64,000 nucleotides of DNA from an uncultured Flavobacteriales bacterium (GTDB lineage: Bacteria; Bacteroidota; Bacteroidia; Flavobacteriales; Flavobacteriaceae). Shown here piece by piece: positions 8,468 through 17,237 of the stretch. How positions within the stretch are numbered: the stretch's first letter is position 1; every line of letters begins with the position of its first letter. Made by a program: the position numbers and the translations under genes. Under the pieces are notes generated by a model. That model had not been told where the DNA came from. It did no database searches and saw only the letters and a list, made by a program, of their open reading frames with translations. Where the stretch lies: NCBI GenBank assembly GCA_913058295.1, contig CAJXRD010000006.1, positions 1 through 64,000 of the forward strand, written 5' to 3'.

Positions 8468-9883
8468 CTAGCTTTTTCGTTTTTCCAAAAGTACAACATT
8501 TTCTACGTGATGTGTTTGTGGAAACATATCTACTGCTTGCGTTTTTGAAACTTTATAATCTATATCTAATAGAGCTAAATCTCTTGCTTGGGTAGCACTA
8601 TTACAACTAACATACACGATTTTTTCAGCAGATATTTTTAGTAATTGTTCCACAACATCTTTATGCATTCCATCTCTCGGTGGATCGGTAATAATTACAT
8701 CTGGAATTCCGTGTTGCGCAATAAATTCATTGTTAAACACTTTCTTCATATCTCCGACATAAAATTCGGCGTTATCGATCTTATTTAATTTTGCATTTTC
8801 CTTAGCCGCTTTTATAGCATCTGGTACCGCTTCCACACCAATTACTTTTGCTGCTTGTTTGGCTATAAACTGGGCAATAGTACCGGTTCCTGTATATAAA
8901 TCAAAAACCAATTCCTTACCAGATAATCCTGCAAAATCTCTAGTGACTTTATATAATTCGTAGGCTTGTTCAGAATTTGTTTGATAAAAAGATTTAGCAT
9001 TTATTTTAAAACGAAGACCTTCCATTTCTTCAAAGATATGGTCTTGCCCACTATATAAATTTACTTCTTGGTCATATATAGTGTCGTTTCCTTTGGAATT
9101 TATTACATATAAAAGAGAAGTGATTTCTGGAAATTGGGATTGAATAGCTTCTAAAAGTAATTCTCTCTTCTCTTTGTCTTCATGAAAAAACTGAAGCAAT
9201 ACCATTACATCACCAGTACTCGAAGTTCGTAACATTAAAGTACGTAAAAAACCTTCTTGTTTTCTAGCATTATAAAATGTGAGTTGTAGTTCTTCGGCTT
9301 TATTTTTTACAAAATTTCGAATTGCATTACTTGGATCACGTTGCAAATGACAGTTATCTATATCCAGTATTTTATCCCACATACCAGGAATATGAAATCC
9401 TAGAGCATTTCGGTTTTCAATAACTTTATCGCTTTTTATTTGTTCTAAAGTCAACCATTTACTATCGCTAAATGAAAATTCCATTTTATTCCGATAAAAG
9501 TATTGGTTTTCAGAACCTAAAATAGGTGTGATTTCTGGGAGTTCTATTTTTCCAAGACGTCTTAGATTATTTTCAACTTCTTTTTGTTTGTAAAAAAGTT
9601 GATGTTCATAACCCATATATTGCCATTTACAACCACCACAGGTTCCAAAATATGCACATTTAGGCTCTACACGTTTGTCAGAATATTTAGAAAAAGAGAT
9701 GGCTTTTCCTTCGTAATAACTTTTTCTTTTTTTAGTAGTTTGTACTTCACAAACATCACCAGGCACCGCATTACTTATAAATACCACTTTTCCGTCTGGA
9801 GCGTGTGCTATTGCTTTTCCTTTTGCACCAGCATCGGTCACTTCTAAATTCTCAAAAACTTTCTTATTATTTCGTCTTGCCAT
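8468..9883 (-). CDS. rlmD: 23S rRNA (uracil-1939-C5)-methyltransferase RlmD
   Basis: A 471-aa enzyme. An N-terminal TRAM domain (about 5-65) is followed by a cluster of Fe-S ligands (CAYFGTCGGCKW, about 74-85, plus a later Cys in CHLQ) and a C-terminal methyltransferase domain with FDLYTGTGTIAQF as motif I. DPPRDG and VSCNSATQARD hold the catalytic cysteine of m5U enzymes. ATG at 9883 (MARRNNKK) is chosen because the upstream extension in the ORF track is not conserved in type and lacks support. It heads an operon with the DUF6452 and DUF6048 genes. The exact uridine modified is assigned by family only. Confidence 0.92.
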   Translation of the reverse strand: MARRNNKKVFENLEVTDAGAKGKAIAHAPDGKVVFISNAVPGDVCEVQTTKKRKSYYEGKAISFSKYSDKRVEPKCAYFGTCGGCKWQYMGYEHQLFYKQKEVENNLRRLGKIELPEITPILGSENQYFYRNKMEFSFSDSKWLTLEQIKSDKVIENRNALGFHIPGMWDKILDIDNCHLQRDPSNAIRNFVKNKAEELQLTFYNARKQEGFLRTLMLRTSSTGDVMVLLQFFHEDKEKRELLLEAIQSQFPEITSLLYVINSKGNDTIYDQEVNLYSGQDHIFEEMEGLRFKINAKSFYQTNSEQAYELYKVTRDFAGLSGKELVFDLYTGTGTIAQFIAKQAAKVIGVEAVPDAIKAAKENAKLNKIDNAEFYVGDMKKVFNNEFIAQHGIPDVIITDPPRDGMHKDVVEQLLKISAEKIVYVSCNSATQARDLALLDIDYKVSKTQAVDMFPQTHHVENVVLLEKRKS

Positions 9884-10000
9884 AGGGACAAAAATAAGAA
9901 TAGCTTCAAAATACTTAATGAGATATTTCAATTATCTTTAATAAATTCAAATTAAAATGAACCTTTTTAATTTTAGAGCGTCTTTAGTATAGATGATCTT

Positions 10001-10576
10001 ATGGAAAAAGCGAATAAAATAGTTGATTCTTGGTTGGTTTTAAACTATCAGTCTGGTCATAAGAAATCTTTAGCAATCTTGGTGAAGCGATGGCATTCAA
10101 AATTTTGCAAACAAGCTTTTTATTATACAAAAGATATTGATGTCGCTAAGGATATTGCTCAGGAAAGTTGGCAACTTATTATTAATAAAGTACATACTCT
10201 AAAGGACACGAATAAATTTGGTAGCTGGGGTTTGGCAATTGTAACTCGTAAATCGATAGATTGGTTGCGAAAGGAACAAAGAGATTTCAAAAATTTAAAG
10301 GATTACTATGAATCGATGATTGTTTTTAAGGAAGAGAAATTACAAGGTTTGACTGATGTTCAAAAATTAAAACAAGCTATTAAAACTTTACCTAAAGGGC
10401 AACAAATTGTGATTCGCTTATTTTATATAGAAGCATATTCCTTAATTGAAATTTGTGAAATTCTAAGTTTATCTAAAGGGACAGTAAAATCAAGATTATT
10501 TTATGCTAGAGAAAAATTAAAAACAATAATTAAACATAGAAATTATGAACCGAGCGAGTCAAAAGCTGATTATTAA
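10001..10576 (+). CDS. ECF-type RNA polymerase sigma factor
   Basis: A 191-aa sigma-70 family protein with only regions 2 and 4. Region 2 includes DIDVAKDIAQESWQ and the -10 recognition part FGSWGLAIVTRKSIDWLR (about 45-95). Region 4 includes LPKGQQIVIRLFYIEAYSLIEICEIL and the helix-turn-helix SKGTVKSRLFYAREKL (about 130-180). The downstream gene, 54 bp later, encodes a two-helix membrane protein rather than a classical FecR-type anti-sigma factor. It is divergent from rlmD. Target promoters are unknown. Confidence 0.92.
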   Translation: MEKANKIVDSWLVLNYQSGHKKSLAILVKRWHSKFCKQAFYYTKDIDVAKDIAQESWQLIINKVHTLKDTNKFGSWGLAIVTRKSIDWLRKEQRDFKNLKDYYESMIVFKEEKLQGLTDVQKLKQAIKTLPKGQQIVIRLFYIEAYSLIEICEILSLSKGTVKSRLFYAREKLKTIIKHRNYEPSESKADY

Positions 10577-10630
10577 AGATAATGAATAAAAGCGAACAGC
10601 ATTTGACAAACTTATAAATATGAAGGACAA

Positions 10631-11017
10631 ATGAAAAATGAATTTGAAAAAATCGATGAATTAATTAAAGAAGCATTAACGGAAGAAGAATCAATATTTT
10701 ACGATAATCTTGAGGAACAAAATGTTTTTCAGATGTTGGGAGGATTGTTTCAAGGGAAAAATAAATGGATTATGTTCTTAATGAATTTTGTTATGCTAAT
10801 AGTCTTTGGTTTTCTAATCTATAGTGTTGTCCAGTTCTTTGATACAGAACAGACAAACGAAGTAATTAGGTGGTCCTTGTCTATAATTACTTGTTTATTG
10901 GTAATCTCCATGTTAAAGATGTTTCTTTGGATGCAGATGGATAAAAACAGTATTAAAAGAGAGATTAAGAGGATGGAACTACAGATTTCAACACTTTCCT
11001 CAAAATTATCAAAATGA
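10631..11017 (+). CDS. DUF6768-like two-helix membrane protein linked to the ECF sigma factor
   Basis: A 128-aa protein. The N-terminus is acidic and charged (KIDELIKEALTEEE, about 7-21), a topology seen in membrane-bound sigma regulators. Two transmembrane helices follow (about 56-75 and 83-102), then a short coiled-coil tail (KREIKRMELQISTLSSKL). I associate it with the DUF6768 family, which sits next to ECF sigma genes in Bacteroidetes. Acting as an anti-sigma factor that holds the sigma factor at the inner membrane is inferred from topology and pairing, not from a recognised domain. Confidence 0.75.
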   Translation: MKNEFEKIDELIKEALTEEESIFYDNLEEQNVFQMLGGLFQGKNKWIMFLMNFVMLIVFGFLIYSVVQFFDTEQTNEVIRWSLSIITCLLVISMLKMFLWMQMDKNSIKREIKRMELQISTLSSKLSK

Positions 11018-11086
11018 TCTTTTTCAACTGAAAATATTATTTAGTAAATTGCGGACTCTAAGGATGATTTCTCTCCTCCGCTGAAT

Positions 11087-11101
11087 TTTCGATAATCGAA
11101 A
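11087..11101. promoter_or_regulatory. 15-bp palindrome upstream of rocD
   Basis: TTTCGAT-A-ATCGAAA is a perfect inverted repeat centred 60 bases before the rocD start codon, a position suited to an operator. No matching regulator gene is adjacent. Confidence 0.4.
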
Positions 11102-11153
11102 GAATAAAGGTATAGAAGGAATAACATTATATTCAATATTAAAAATTTATGTT

Positions 11154-12434
11154 ATGGCTATTGTAGACCAAAATTTATCACAAAAAGCAATCGATTTAGA
11201 AAATGAGTATGGAGCTCATAATTACCATCCACTTCCTGTAGTTTTAGAAAAAGGGGAAGGTGTTTATGTATGGGATGTAGAAGGGAAAAAATATTATGAT
11301 TTCCTATCTGCATATTCCGCAGTAAACCAAGGACACTGTCATCCAAAAATTGTGGATGCATTATCAAGCCAAGCAAAAAAGTTAACATTAACCTCCCGTG
11401 CTTTTCATAATGATATCTTAGGCGTTTATGAAAAATATGCATGTGAGTATTTTGGCTTTGATAAAATATTGCCCATGAATACTGGTGCAGAAGCTGTAGA
11501 AACTGCTATAAAAATTTGTCGTAAATGGGCTTATGAGAAAAAAGGCATTGCAGAGAATGAGGCGAAAATAATTGTTTGCGAAAACAATTTTCATGGGCGA
11601 ACTACAACGATTATCTCTTTTTCTAATGATCCAGTAGCACGCAAAAATTTTGGACCATATACAAAAGGGTTTATTAAAATTGAGTATGATAATCTAGAGG
11701 CATTGGAAGCAGCTTTAATGGCAGACTCTAATATAGCTGGTTTTTTAGTAGAGCCAATTCAAGGAGAGGCAGGAGTATATGTTCCCTCTGAGTATTATTT
11801 ACAAAAAGCAAAGGCACTTTGCGAGCAATACAATGTTCTTTTTATTGCCGATGAAGTGCAAACAGGGATTGCAAGAACAGGTCGTTTGTTGGCTACTTGC
11901 GGAAACTGTACTTGTTCTAACAAAAATTGTAGTGGAACTCCAGAGGTAAAGCCAGACATGTTAATCTTAGGAAAAGCAATAAGTGGTGGTGTATACCCAG
12001 TTTCTGCAGTATTGGCAAACGATGATATTATGGGTGTTATTAGACCCGGAAACCACGGATCTACCTTTGGTGGAAATCCAATTGCAGCGGCAGTCGCTAT
12101 TGCGGCTTTAGAGGTAGTTAAAGAGGAGAATCTAGCTGAAAATGCAGAACGCTTAGGGAAACTTTTTAGAGACAAATTAGAGGCGTTTATTCCAACCAGT
12201 GATTTACTATTGGGTGTAAGGGGTAAAGGCTTATTAAATGCAATTTTAATAAATGATACAGAAGAAAGCGACACTGCTTGGAACATTTGTTTAAAGCTTA
12301 GAGATAATGGGTTGTTAGCAAAACCAACTCATGGAAATATTATTCGTTTTGCACCACCTTTAGTTATGACAGAAGAACAACTATTAGATTGTGTTTCTAT
12401 AATAGTTAAAACAATAACAGAGTTTGAAAAATAA
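11154..12434 (+). CDS. rocD: Ornithine--oxo-acid transaminase (ornithine aminotransferase)
   Basis: A 426-aa PLP enzyme that converts ornithine and 2-oxoglutarate to glutamate-5-semialdehyde and glutamate, linking arginine and proline metabolism. Features are the N-terminal [14 protein letters not shown], the PLP phosphate region [12 protein letters not shown] (about 109-120), [14 protein letters not shown] with the PLP-ring aspartate, and ILGKAISGG with the Schiff-base lysine (about 274). Odd feature: four cysteines (residues 249, 252, 254, 259) in a short insertion [11 protein letters not shown] between the aspartate loop and the lysine, absent from the animal enzyme as I recall it. A strong terminator follows the gene. 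Confidence 0.93.
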   Translation: MAIVDQNLSQKAIDLENEYGAHNYHPLPVVLEKGEGVYVWDVEGKKYYDFLSAYSAVNQGHCHPKIVDALSSQAKKLTLTSRAFHNDILGVYEKYACEYFGFDKILPMNTGAEAVETAIKICRKWAYEKKGIAENEAKIIVCENNFHGRTTTIISFSNDPVARKNFGPYTKGFIKIEYDNLEALEAALMADSNIAGFLVEPIQGEAGVYVPSEYYLQKAKALCEQYNVLFIADEVQTGIARTGRLLATCGNCTCSNKNCSGTPEVKPDMLILGKAISGGVYPVSAVLANDDIMGVIRPGNHGSTFGGNPIAAAVAIAALEVVKEENLAENAERLGKLFRDKLEAFIPTSDLLLGVRGKGLLNAILINDTEESDTAWNICLKLRDNGLLAKPTHGNIIRFAPPLVMTEEQLLDCVSIIVKTITEFEK

Positions 12435-12456
12435 TTGATTTGAATTATTTAGATAT

Positions 12457-12487
12457 AAAAAAAAGCGGCTATTAGCCGCTTTTTTTT
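12457..12487. terminator. Bidirectional terminator between rocD and the T9SS cargo gene
   Basis: An AGCGGCT/AGCCGCT stem with an ATT loop is flanked by A7 and T7, so it can end transcription from both convergent genes. Confidence 0.92.
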
Positions 12488-12504
12488 ATTAAGTCTTTAA
12501 ACGA

Positions 12505-14373
12505 TTAATTGTTTTGAATAATCGTTTTAAAATCTATATTGATATTTTCTATGGTTGTTAATTTTACTAAATAAACACCATCTGCTAAATTAGATGTTGG
12601 GATATTAAAATTAGAAACCGTACCAACATTATGTTTGGTTGCTACCAATTTTCCAGTCATATCATAAACAGCAGCAGATTTAATGTCATAACCTTCTGGA
12701 TTTGAAACTTCCATTTGTTGATAAGGATTGTTTTGGAAGAAATCTACAGAAGCTTTTGCTATATCAATAGCCTTAGTTCCCTCTGATTCTTCTAATAATT
12801 GACGTCGTTCTTTAAATACAATAAAAAACCGATCTTCATAAACTCCAGCAGGTAATAAAATACCAGTATCTATAAATTCACTTGGATGTATTGATAGTTT
12901 TTTATATGTGTCATTTACAGAATCCCAAAAGTAAGTATCACGTTCAAAGTTTTGTATATCAATAGTGTTAATTGTAATTTTTGTTTGTGCATCTAGACTA
13001 AAACCAATTGGGATTTGTTTATAATCTGCATAAGGCCTTGTCTGTATTACAAATGGTTCCATTTCTTCATTTTCTTCTATTAGGTAATAAGCCTCCGCAC
13101 CACCAGAATCCATAGGGTGATGTGCATCTAAACCAACATCATAACCATCGGTACTTTCGTCATGAAATGCTAATAATAATTGTCTAGCAAAAGAATCATT
13201 AAAAACCATATTAATCCGTATTTGCGGTGTAATCACTACAAAGGCATCTGAATTAAATGAACTTCTTTCTGTTGGACCCTCATTATCTTCTTGTATTCTA
13301 ATTTCAGAAACCTCCCCTATCTTTTTAAAAATTCTTTGGTCATTTTGTAAAACTATATTATCTGCAGATGCATTAATAGTTCTTAATACAAATCCTTGTC
13401 CAACAGGAGAATATCTACGATCTACATCTGTTACATTTCCAGTCCCAGAATCACCACCTAAGCCTCCATTTGCAGAATAATTTTTAAATGGTGGAGCTAC
13501 ATAAAATCCTGGGTCATCTAAAGTATTATCAGGTCCAGGAATCCAAACACCATAACCTCCAGATTTTCCTGAATATTGATGAGTAAACTCATTTTTCTTT
13601 GGCTCATCCCAAAATAATATACCAGTTAATCCATTTGCTGTATTATCTGCAAAAAATAGTTTTAAGTCTAATGCAGAAGGGTATGGATTTCCTGATAAAG
13701 TCCATTGTGTTCCAGAATTTACTGGAACAGTAATAGTTCCATTGTTTGGACGACCTCTAAAATCATATTCTTGAGATTGAGAAATCGCACCATTACTCAC
13801 TCCTTTCATGGTAAATCCATAACCAGTAGGGATATTGTCATTTGGACCAACATGTATATAGTTTCCTTCTTGTTCATTTGCAGGAGAACTAGTTCTTGTA
13901 TAAATCCAACGTGTTGATACAGTAATTGGATCGGTAGTAGAACTTCCATTAGATCCTGGGGTTGTAGCTACTTGATCAGAATCTGTAACATCATTTACAT
14001 CATATAATCTTGAAACTCCAGCATTCACGTTTCCTGAACCAGCCAAGTCCTGATTACCAACAGGAGAATGCCAAAAATTATAATGGTAATTACTGGTAGA
14101 ATCTATAGTTTGATAAATGGAAATATATCCATCTCCAGAGTTTAGTGTAGCACCAGATCCTTGTATTAATTGAGATCCTTCTCTTAAATAAATACTTGCT
14201 TTAGTTGTTGCAACATTGGTGTTAACTTCAAGGTTCACATCATCTTCAACAAATAAGACTTCATCTTTTACATAAACATAGGAATCTGTAGACCCGTTGG
14301 GTTGTACATACAACTGCGAAAATACAGTCGAGCTAAAAATTAGCATGGCTAAAAGAAGTAGTAGGTTTTTCAT
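12505..14373 (-). CDS. Secreted T9SS type A sorting-domain protein of unknown function
   Basis: A 622-aa secreted protein. The signal peptide (MKNLLLLLAMLIF...FSQ) is followed by a beta-rich body with no recognised catalytic motif; the start (YVYVKDEVLFVEDDVNLE) and the repeated reporting of GSGYISIYQ-like strands fit the surface-autotransporter style common in flavobacteria. The C-terminal about 75 residues (AAVYDMTGKLVATK...LADGVYLVKLTT...FKTIIQNN) are a type A T9SS sorting domain, so it is exported through the outer membrane and attached or released. It is transcribed alone, convergent with rocD across a shared terminator. Confidence 0.87.
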   Translation of the reverse strand: MKNLLLLLAMLIFSSTVFSQLYVQPNGSTDSYVYVKDEVLFVEDDVNLEVNTNVATTKASIYLREGSQLIQGSGATLNSGDGYISIYQTIDSTSNYHYNFWHSPVGNQDLAGSGNVNAGVSRLYDVNDVTDSDQVATTPGSNGSSTTDPITVSTRWIYTRTSSPANEQEGNYIHVGPNDNIPTGYGFTMKGVSNGAISQSQEYDFRGRPNNGTITVPVNSGTQWTLSGNPYPSALDLKLFFADNTANGLTGILFWDEPKKNEFTHQYSGKSGGYGVWIPGPDNTLDDPGFYVAPPFKNYSANGGLGGDSGTGNVTDVDRRYSPVGQGFVLRTINASADNIVLQNDQRIFKKIGEVSEIRIQEDNEGPTERSSFNSDAFVVITPQIRINMVFNDSFARQLLLAFHDESTDGYDVGLDAHHPMDSGGAEAYYLIEENEEMEPFVIQTRPYADYKQIPIGFSLDAQTKITINTIDIQNFERDTYFWDSVNDTYKKLSIHPSEFIDTGILLPAGVYEDRFFIVFKERRQLLEESEGTKAIDIAKASVDFFQNNPYQQMEVSNPEGYDIKSAAVYDMTGKLVATKHNVGTVSNFNIPTSNLADGVYLVKLTTIENINIDFKTIIQNN

Positions 14374-14521
14374 AATCGTTAAAATTTATGAAGTATCTCA
14401 GGGGCAAAACACTTCTAATTATAAACAAACTTAGTGATATTTTTTGTTTTTTTCAAAAAAAACTTACTAAAGTGTTCATTATTAAGTAGAAAGAAAAAAT
14501 ATAAAATGTAAAAGTATTTAC

Positions 14522-14529
14522 TAAATTTG
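14522..14529 (+). promoter_or_regulatory. -7 promoter element of the Smr gene
   Basis: TAAATTTG matches TAnnTTTG and lies 33 bases before ATG 14563. It overlaps the TTG at 14527 used as start by the ORF track, so that TTG is unlikely to be the translation start. I do not see a clear -33 element. Confidence 0.45.
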
Positions 14530-14562
14530 GTTAATTTTAAAATCATATTTAATAGTTTAAAA

Positions 14563-15111
14563 ATGAAAATAGGAGATAAAATATCTGTGTTAGATGAAGA
14601 TATTTCAGGGAAGATTATAGCAATTTCCGGGGAGCTTATTACCATTGTTGATGCAGATGGTTTTGAGTTGCAATACTCTAAAAAAGAGCTGGTTACTGAT
14701 AATCATGGAGTTTCGGATTACGATATGGTTCCACATAATATATCAGAGGTTCTTTCAGAAAAACAAAGCAAAAAGAACGTTAATTCTAAACGAGTAAAAT
14801 CAAAAGTAAGAATTCTCCCACCTATGGTGGTGGATTTACATATTCATCAATTAATTCCAAAATCTAGAGGCCTAAATAATTTTGAAATTTTAACGATTCA
14901 ACTAGAAGAGGCAAAAAGACAATTAAATTTTGCAATTTCAAAAAAAATACAACGAATAGTCTTTATCCATGGGGTAGGAGAGGGTGTGTTGCGTATGGAA
15001 TTGGAGTTTCTGCTTAAAAGATTTGATAATTTAAAGTTTTACGATGCAGATTATCAAAAATATGGAGTAGGTGCTACAGAAGTTTATATTTTTCAGAATA
15101 AAAAAGCCTAG
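14563..15111 (+). CDS. Smr/MutS2-type domain protein (DUF2027-Smr)
   Basis: A 182-aa protein. The N-terminal part (MKIGDKISVLDEDISGKII..., about 1-50) is a small beta-barrel like that of DUF2027. The C-terminal part has the Smr signature: VVDLHIHQL (about 87-95), then FIHGVGEGVLRMELEFLL and a GVGATEVYIF end. Smr domains bind or nick DNA/RNA and, in some bacteria, act on stalled ribosomes; which applies here is unknown. ATG at 14563 is preferred, supported by the promoter element. Its stop codon shares the palindrome CTAG with the stop of the convergent gene. Confidence 0.88.
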   Translation: MKIGDKISVLDEDISGKIIAISGELITIVDADGFELQYSKKELVTDNHGVSDYDMVPHNISEVLSEKQSKKNVNSKRVKSKVRILPPMVVDLHIHQLIPKSRGLNNFEILTIQLEEAKRQLNFAISKKIQRIVFIHGVGEGVLRMELEFLLKRFDNLKFYDADYQKYGVGATEVYIFQNKKA

Positions 15112-15992
15112 TCTATAAACTCAGGTGTCTCGGTTACTGTAGTATTAATAACACCGTTTTGACTACCCATATTTAAAGTTTCTTGGATTATTTCCTCATC
15201 TGTGCTAATTAATACAAGATCTAATAAAACAAGATTAATATCACTAATAAAGCTATAGGAATGTAATCTAAATTGGTCAATAAGGTTTGTATTAGAAATA
15301 GCGCTATTTAAATAATCTGGAATACCTTCTTGAGTTTCATCATTTGTAGGATCCAAATCTCCATTTGCATCTTCATATCGAGTAATAACTCCATCATTAT
15401 CATCGTCAATATCTAAATAATCATAAATCCCATCTCCATCTGTATCCTTTGGGTTTTCAGCTTCTCCATTTAAATAATCAACACCTAATTCGATAACAGT
15501 AATCACATTATCACCATCGTCATCTTCATCAAAATAATTTAATAAACCATCTCCATCTGTATCTAAATCGCTAGTAATATCTTCATCAAGTCCATCGTCA
15601 TCCAATTTTGAAACAGTGGTTGTTAGTTCCGCTATACCAGATTCTCCAAGAAACTCTAAAGTCACAGTTGGTGTAATTGGTGGAATATTACTGCAGAAAT
15701 AATCATCAGAAACATCATCATTAAATTTTCTGTAATTTACAGTATTTGTACTGCTATTCAGCTCATATTCTTCAACACCAGGATCTAAAAATAATACTCC
15801 AGTATTTGTTAAAATCAATGAAATACTTTCGGCTGCAAAGGAATTATTAATATTAAAGAATGTGTAGCCACCTGGGTCACCACAATTGTTTAAATTCAAT
15901 TCATCAAAATCGAATTCTGTAACAATAATATCTCCGTCATTACAAGCAAAACAAAGGCTTGAAATAGCAAAAATTATAAATAGTTTTTTCAT
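15108..15992 (-). CDS. Lipoprotein with thrombospondin type 3-like calcium repeats
   Basis: A 294-aa predicted lipoprotein (lipobox ISSLCFAC). The first half is a beta-rich domain with four cysteines likely forming disulfides. The middle (about 145-215) contains aspartate-rich repeats DTDGDGLLNYFDEDDDGD and DTDGDGIYDYLDIDDDND, like thrombospondin type 3 calcium-binding repeats. The C-terminal about 70 residues have no recognised domain and no T9SS tail. The protein is probably surface-exposed, with calcium-stabilised structure; function unknown. Its 3' end overlaps that of the Smr gene by 4 bp. Confidence 0.82.
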   Translation of the reverse strand: MKKLFIIFAISSLCFACNDGDIIVTEFDFDELNLNNCGDPGGYTFFNINNSFAAESISLILTNTGVLFLDPGVEEYELNSSTNTVNYRKFNDDVSDDYFCSNIPPITPTVTLEFLGESGIAELTTTVSKLDDDGLDEDITSDLDTDGDGLLNYFDEDDDGDNVITVIELGVDYLNGEAENPKDTDGDGIYDYLDIDDDNDGVITRYEDANGDLDPTNDETQEGIPDYLNSAISNTNLIDQFRLHSYSFISDINLVLLDLVLISTDEEIIQETLNMGSQNGVINTTVTETPEFID

Positions 15993-16050
15993 AGAAAAAT
16001 GAATGATTACAAAGTAACAATTTTCTTTATTAGGAAACTAAAATTAATAT

Positions 16051-16058
16051 TACTTTTG
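16051..16058 (+). promoter_or_regulatory. -7 promoter element abutting the cysteine desulfurase start
   Basis: TACTTTTG matches TAnnTTTG and ends 4 bases before the ATG at 16063. A transcript started at the usual distance would begin at or next to the start codon. No convincing -33 element is seen. Confidence 0.45.
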
Positions 16059-16062
16059 ACAC

Positions 16063-17211
16063 ATGAAGAAAGTTTATTTTGATAATGCAGCAACCACTCA
16101 AATTAGAGAAGAGGTTATCTTGCGAATGTCTGAAGTGTTAAAAAGCGACTATGGAAACCCATCTTCTTCCCATTCATTTGGAAGATCTGCTAAGTCCTTA
16201 TTAGAAAACTGTAGAAAAGAAATTGCAGCACATTTTAATGTTTCTTCTGCCGAAATTATTTTTACATCGGGTGGAACAGAAGCTGATAATTTAATCCTAA
16301 ACAGTTGTGTTAAAGATTTAGGTGTAACTAGAATTATTACGAGTAGAATAGAACATCATGCTGTTTTGTATACGATTCAAAATTTAAAAGCTACTACCAA
16401 TTTGATGGTTGATTATGTAAAATTAGATGATCGAGGAATGGTAGATTATAATCATTTAGAAACTCTACTTAAAGACTCTAAAAGTAAAACCCTTGTGAGT
16501 TTAATGCATGTTAATAATGAAATAGGAAATAAAGTTAATTTAGCTTTAGTTGCCGAAATATGTAAAAAATACAATGCATTACTTCATAGCGATACAGTAC
16601 AGTCGGTAGGATATTACCCTTTGGATTTTTCTGAAATACCTATTGATTTTACTGTTGCTTCTGCTCATAAATTTCATGGGCCAAAAGGAGTAGGTTTTGC
16701 GTTCATCCGAAAAAATTCTGGGATAAGATCTTTAATAAGAGGTGGAGAGCAAGAAAGAGGTTTACGAGCCGGTACGGAAGCTGTATATGCAATTGCTGGA
16801 ATGGCAAAAGCCATAGAAATGTCTTATGATAATTTAAAAGAAGAGAATCCTTATATCACTTCCATTAAAGAATATTTTATAGATAGAGTCCTTCAGGAAA
16901 TACCCACTATTAAATTTAATGGCTATTGTAGTGATTTTGAAAATAGCACTTATAAAATAGTAAATATACTATTACCTATTTCTTCGGAAAGAGCAACGAT
17001 GCTTTTATTTCAATTAGATTTAAAAGGAATTGCCTGTTCTAAAGGAAGTGCTTGTCAAAGTGGAAGTACAAAAGGGTCTCACGTGTTAACAGAAATTCTA
17101 TCAGATGAAAATTTATCAAAGCCCTCTATGCGTTTTTCATTTTCTTCTTATAATACAAAAGAAGAGGTAGACTATGTAGTCGATGTGTTGAAAGAATTTG
17201 TTTCGTCTTAA
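16063..17211 (+). CDS. Cysteine desulfurase family protein (NifS/IscS-like)
   Basis: A 382-aa PLP enzyme expected to remove sulfur from cysteine for Fe-S cluster or tRNA thiolation chemistry. It begins with the canonical VYFDNAATT. The Schiff-base lysine is in SAHKFHGPKGVG (about 205), and the catalytic cysteine loop is CSKGSACQSGS (about 325-335). The sequence is closer to NifS/IscS (group I, long flexible loop) than to SufS. There is no adjacent iscU or suf gene, so the sulfur acceptor cannot be inferred from context. The start is fixed by the conserved N-terminus. Confidence 0.92.
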   Translation: MKKVYFDNAATTQIREEVILRMSEVLKSDYGNPSSSHSFGRSAKSLLENCRKEIAAHFNVSSAEIIFTSGGTEADNLILNSCVKDLGVTRIITSRIEHHAVLYTIQNLKATTNLMVDYVKLDDRGMVDYNHLETLLKDSKSKTLVSLMHVNNEIGNKVNLALVAEICKKYNALLHSDTVQSVGYYPLDFSEIPIDFTVASAHKFHGPKGVGFAFIRKNSGIRSLIRGGEQERGLRAGTEAVYAIAGMAKAIEMSYDNLKEENPYITSIKEYFIDRVLQEIPTIKFNGYCSDFENSTYKIVNILLPISSERATMLLFQLDLKGIACSKGSACQSGSTKGSHVLTEILSDENLSKPSMRFSFSSYNTKEEVDYVVDVLKEFVSS

Positions 17212-17237
17212 ATAATAAAATTTTACAGTCTATATTT

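Noticed and set aside
10591-10601. 11-mer AGCGAACAGCA shared with 26464-26474
   Set aside because: Chance matches of this length are expected many times in 64 kb; flanks are unrelated.
11795-12286. 163-aa minus-strand ORF
   Set aside because: Shadow of rocD; the sense frame holds clear PLP-enzyme motifs and the antisense product has no recognisable pattern.
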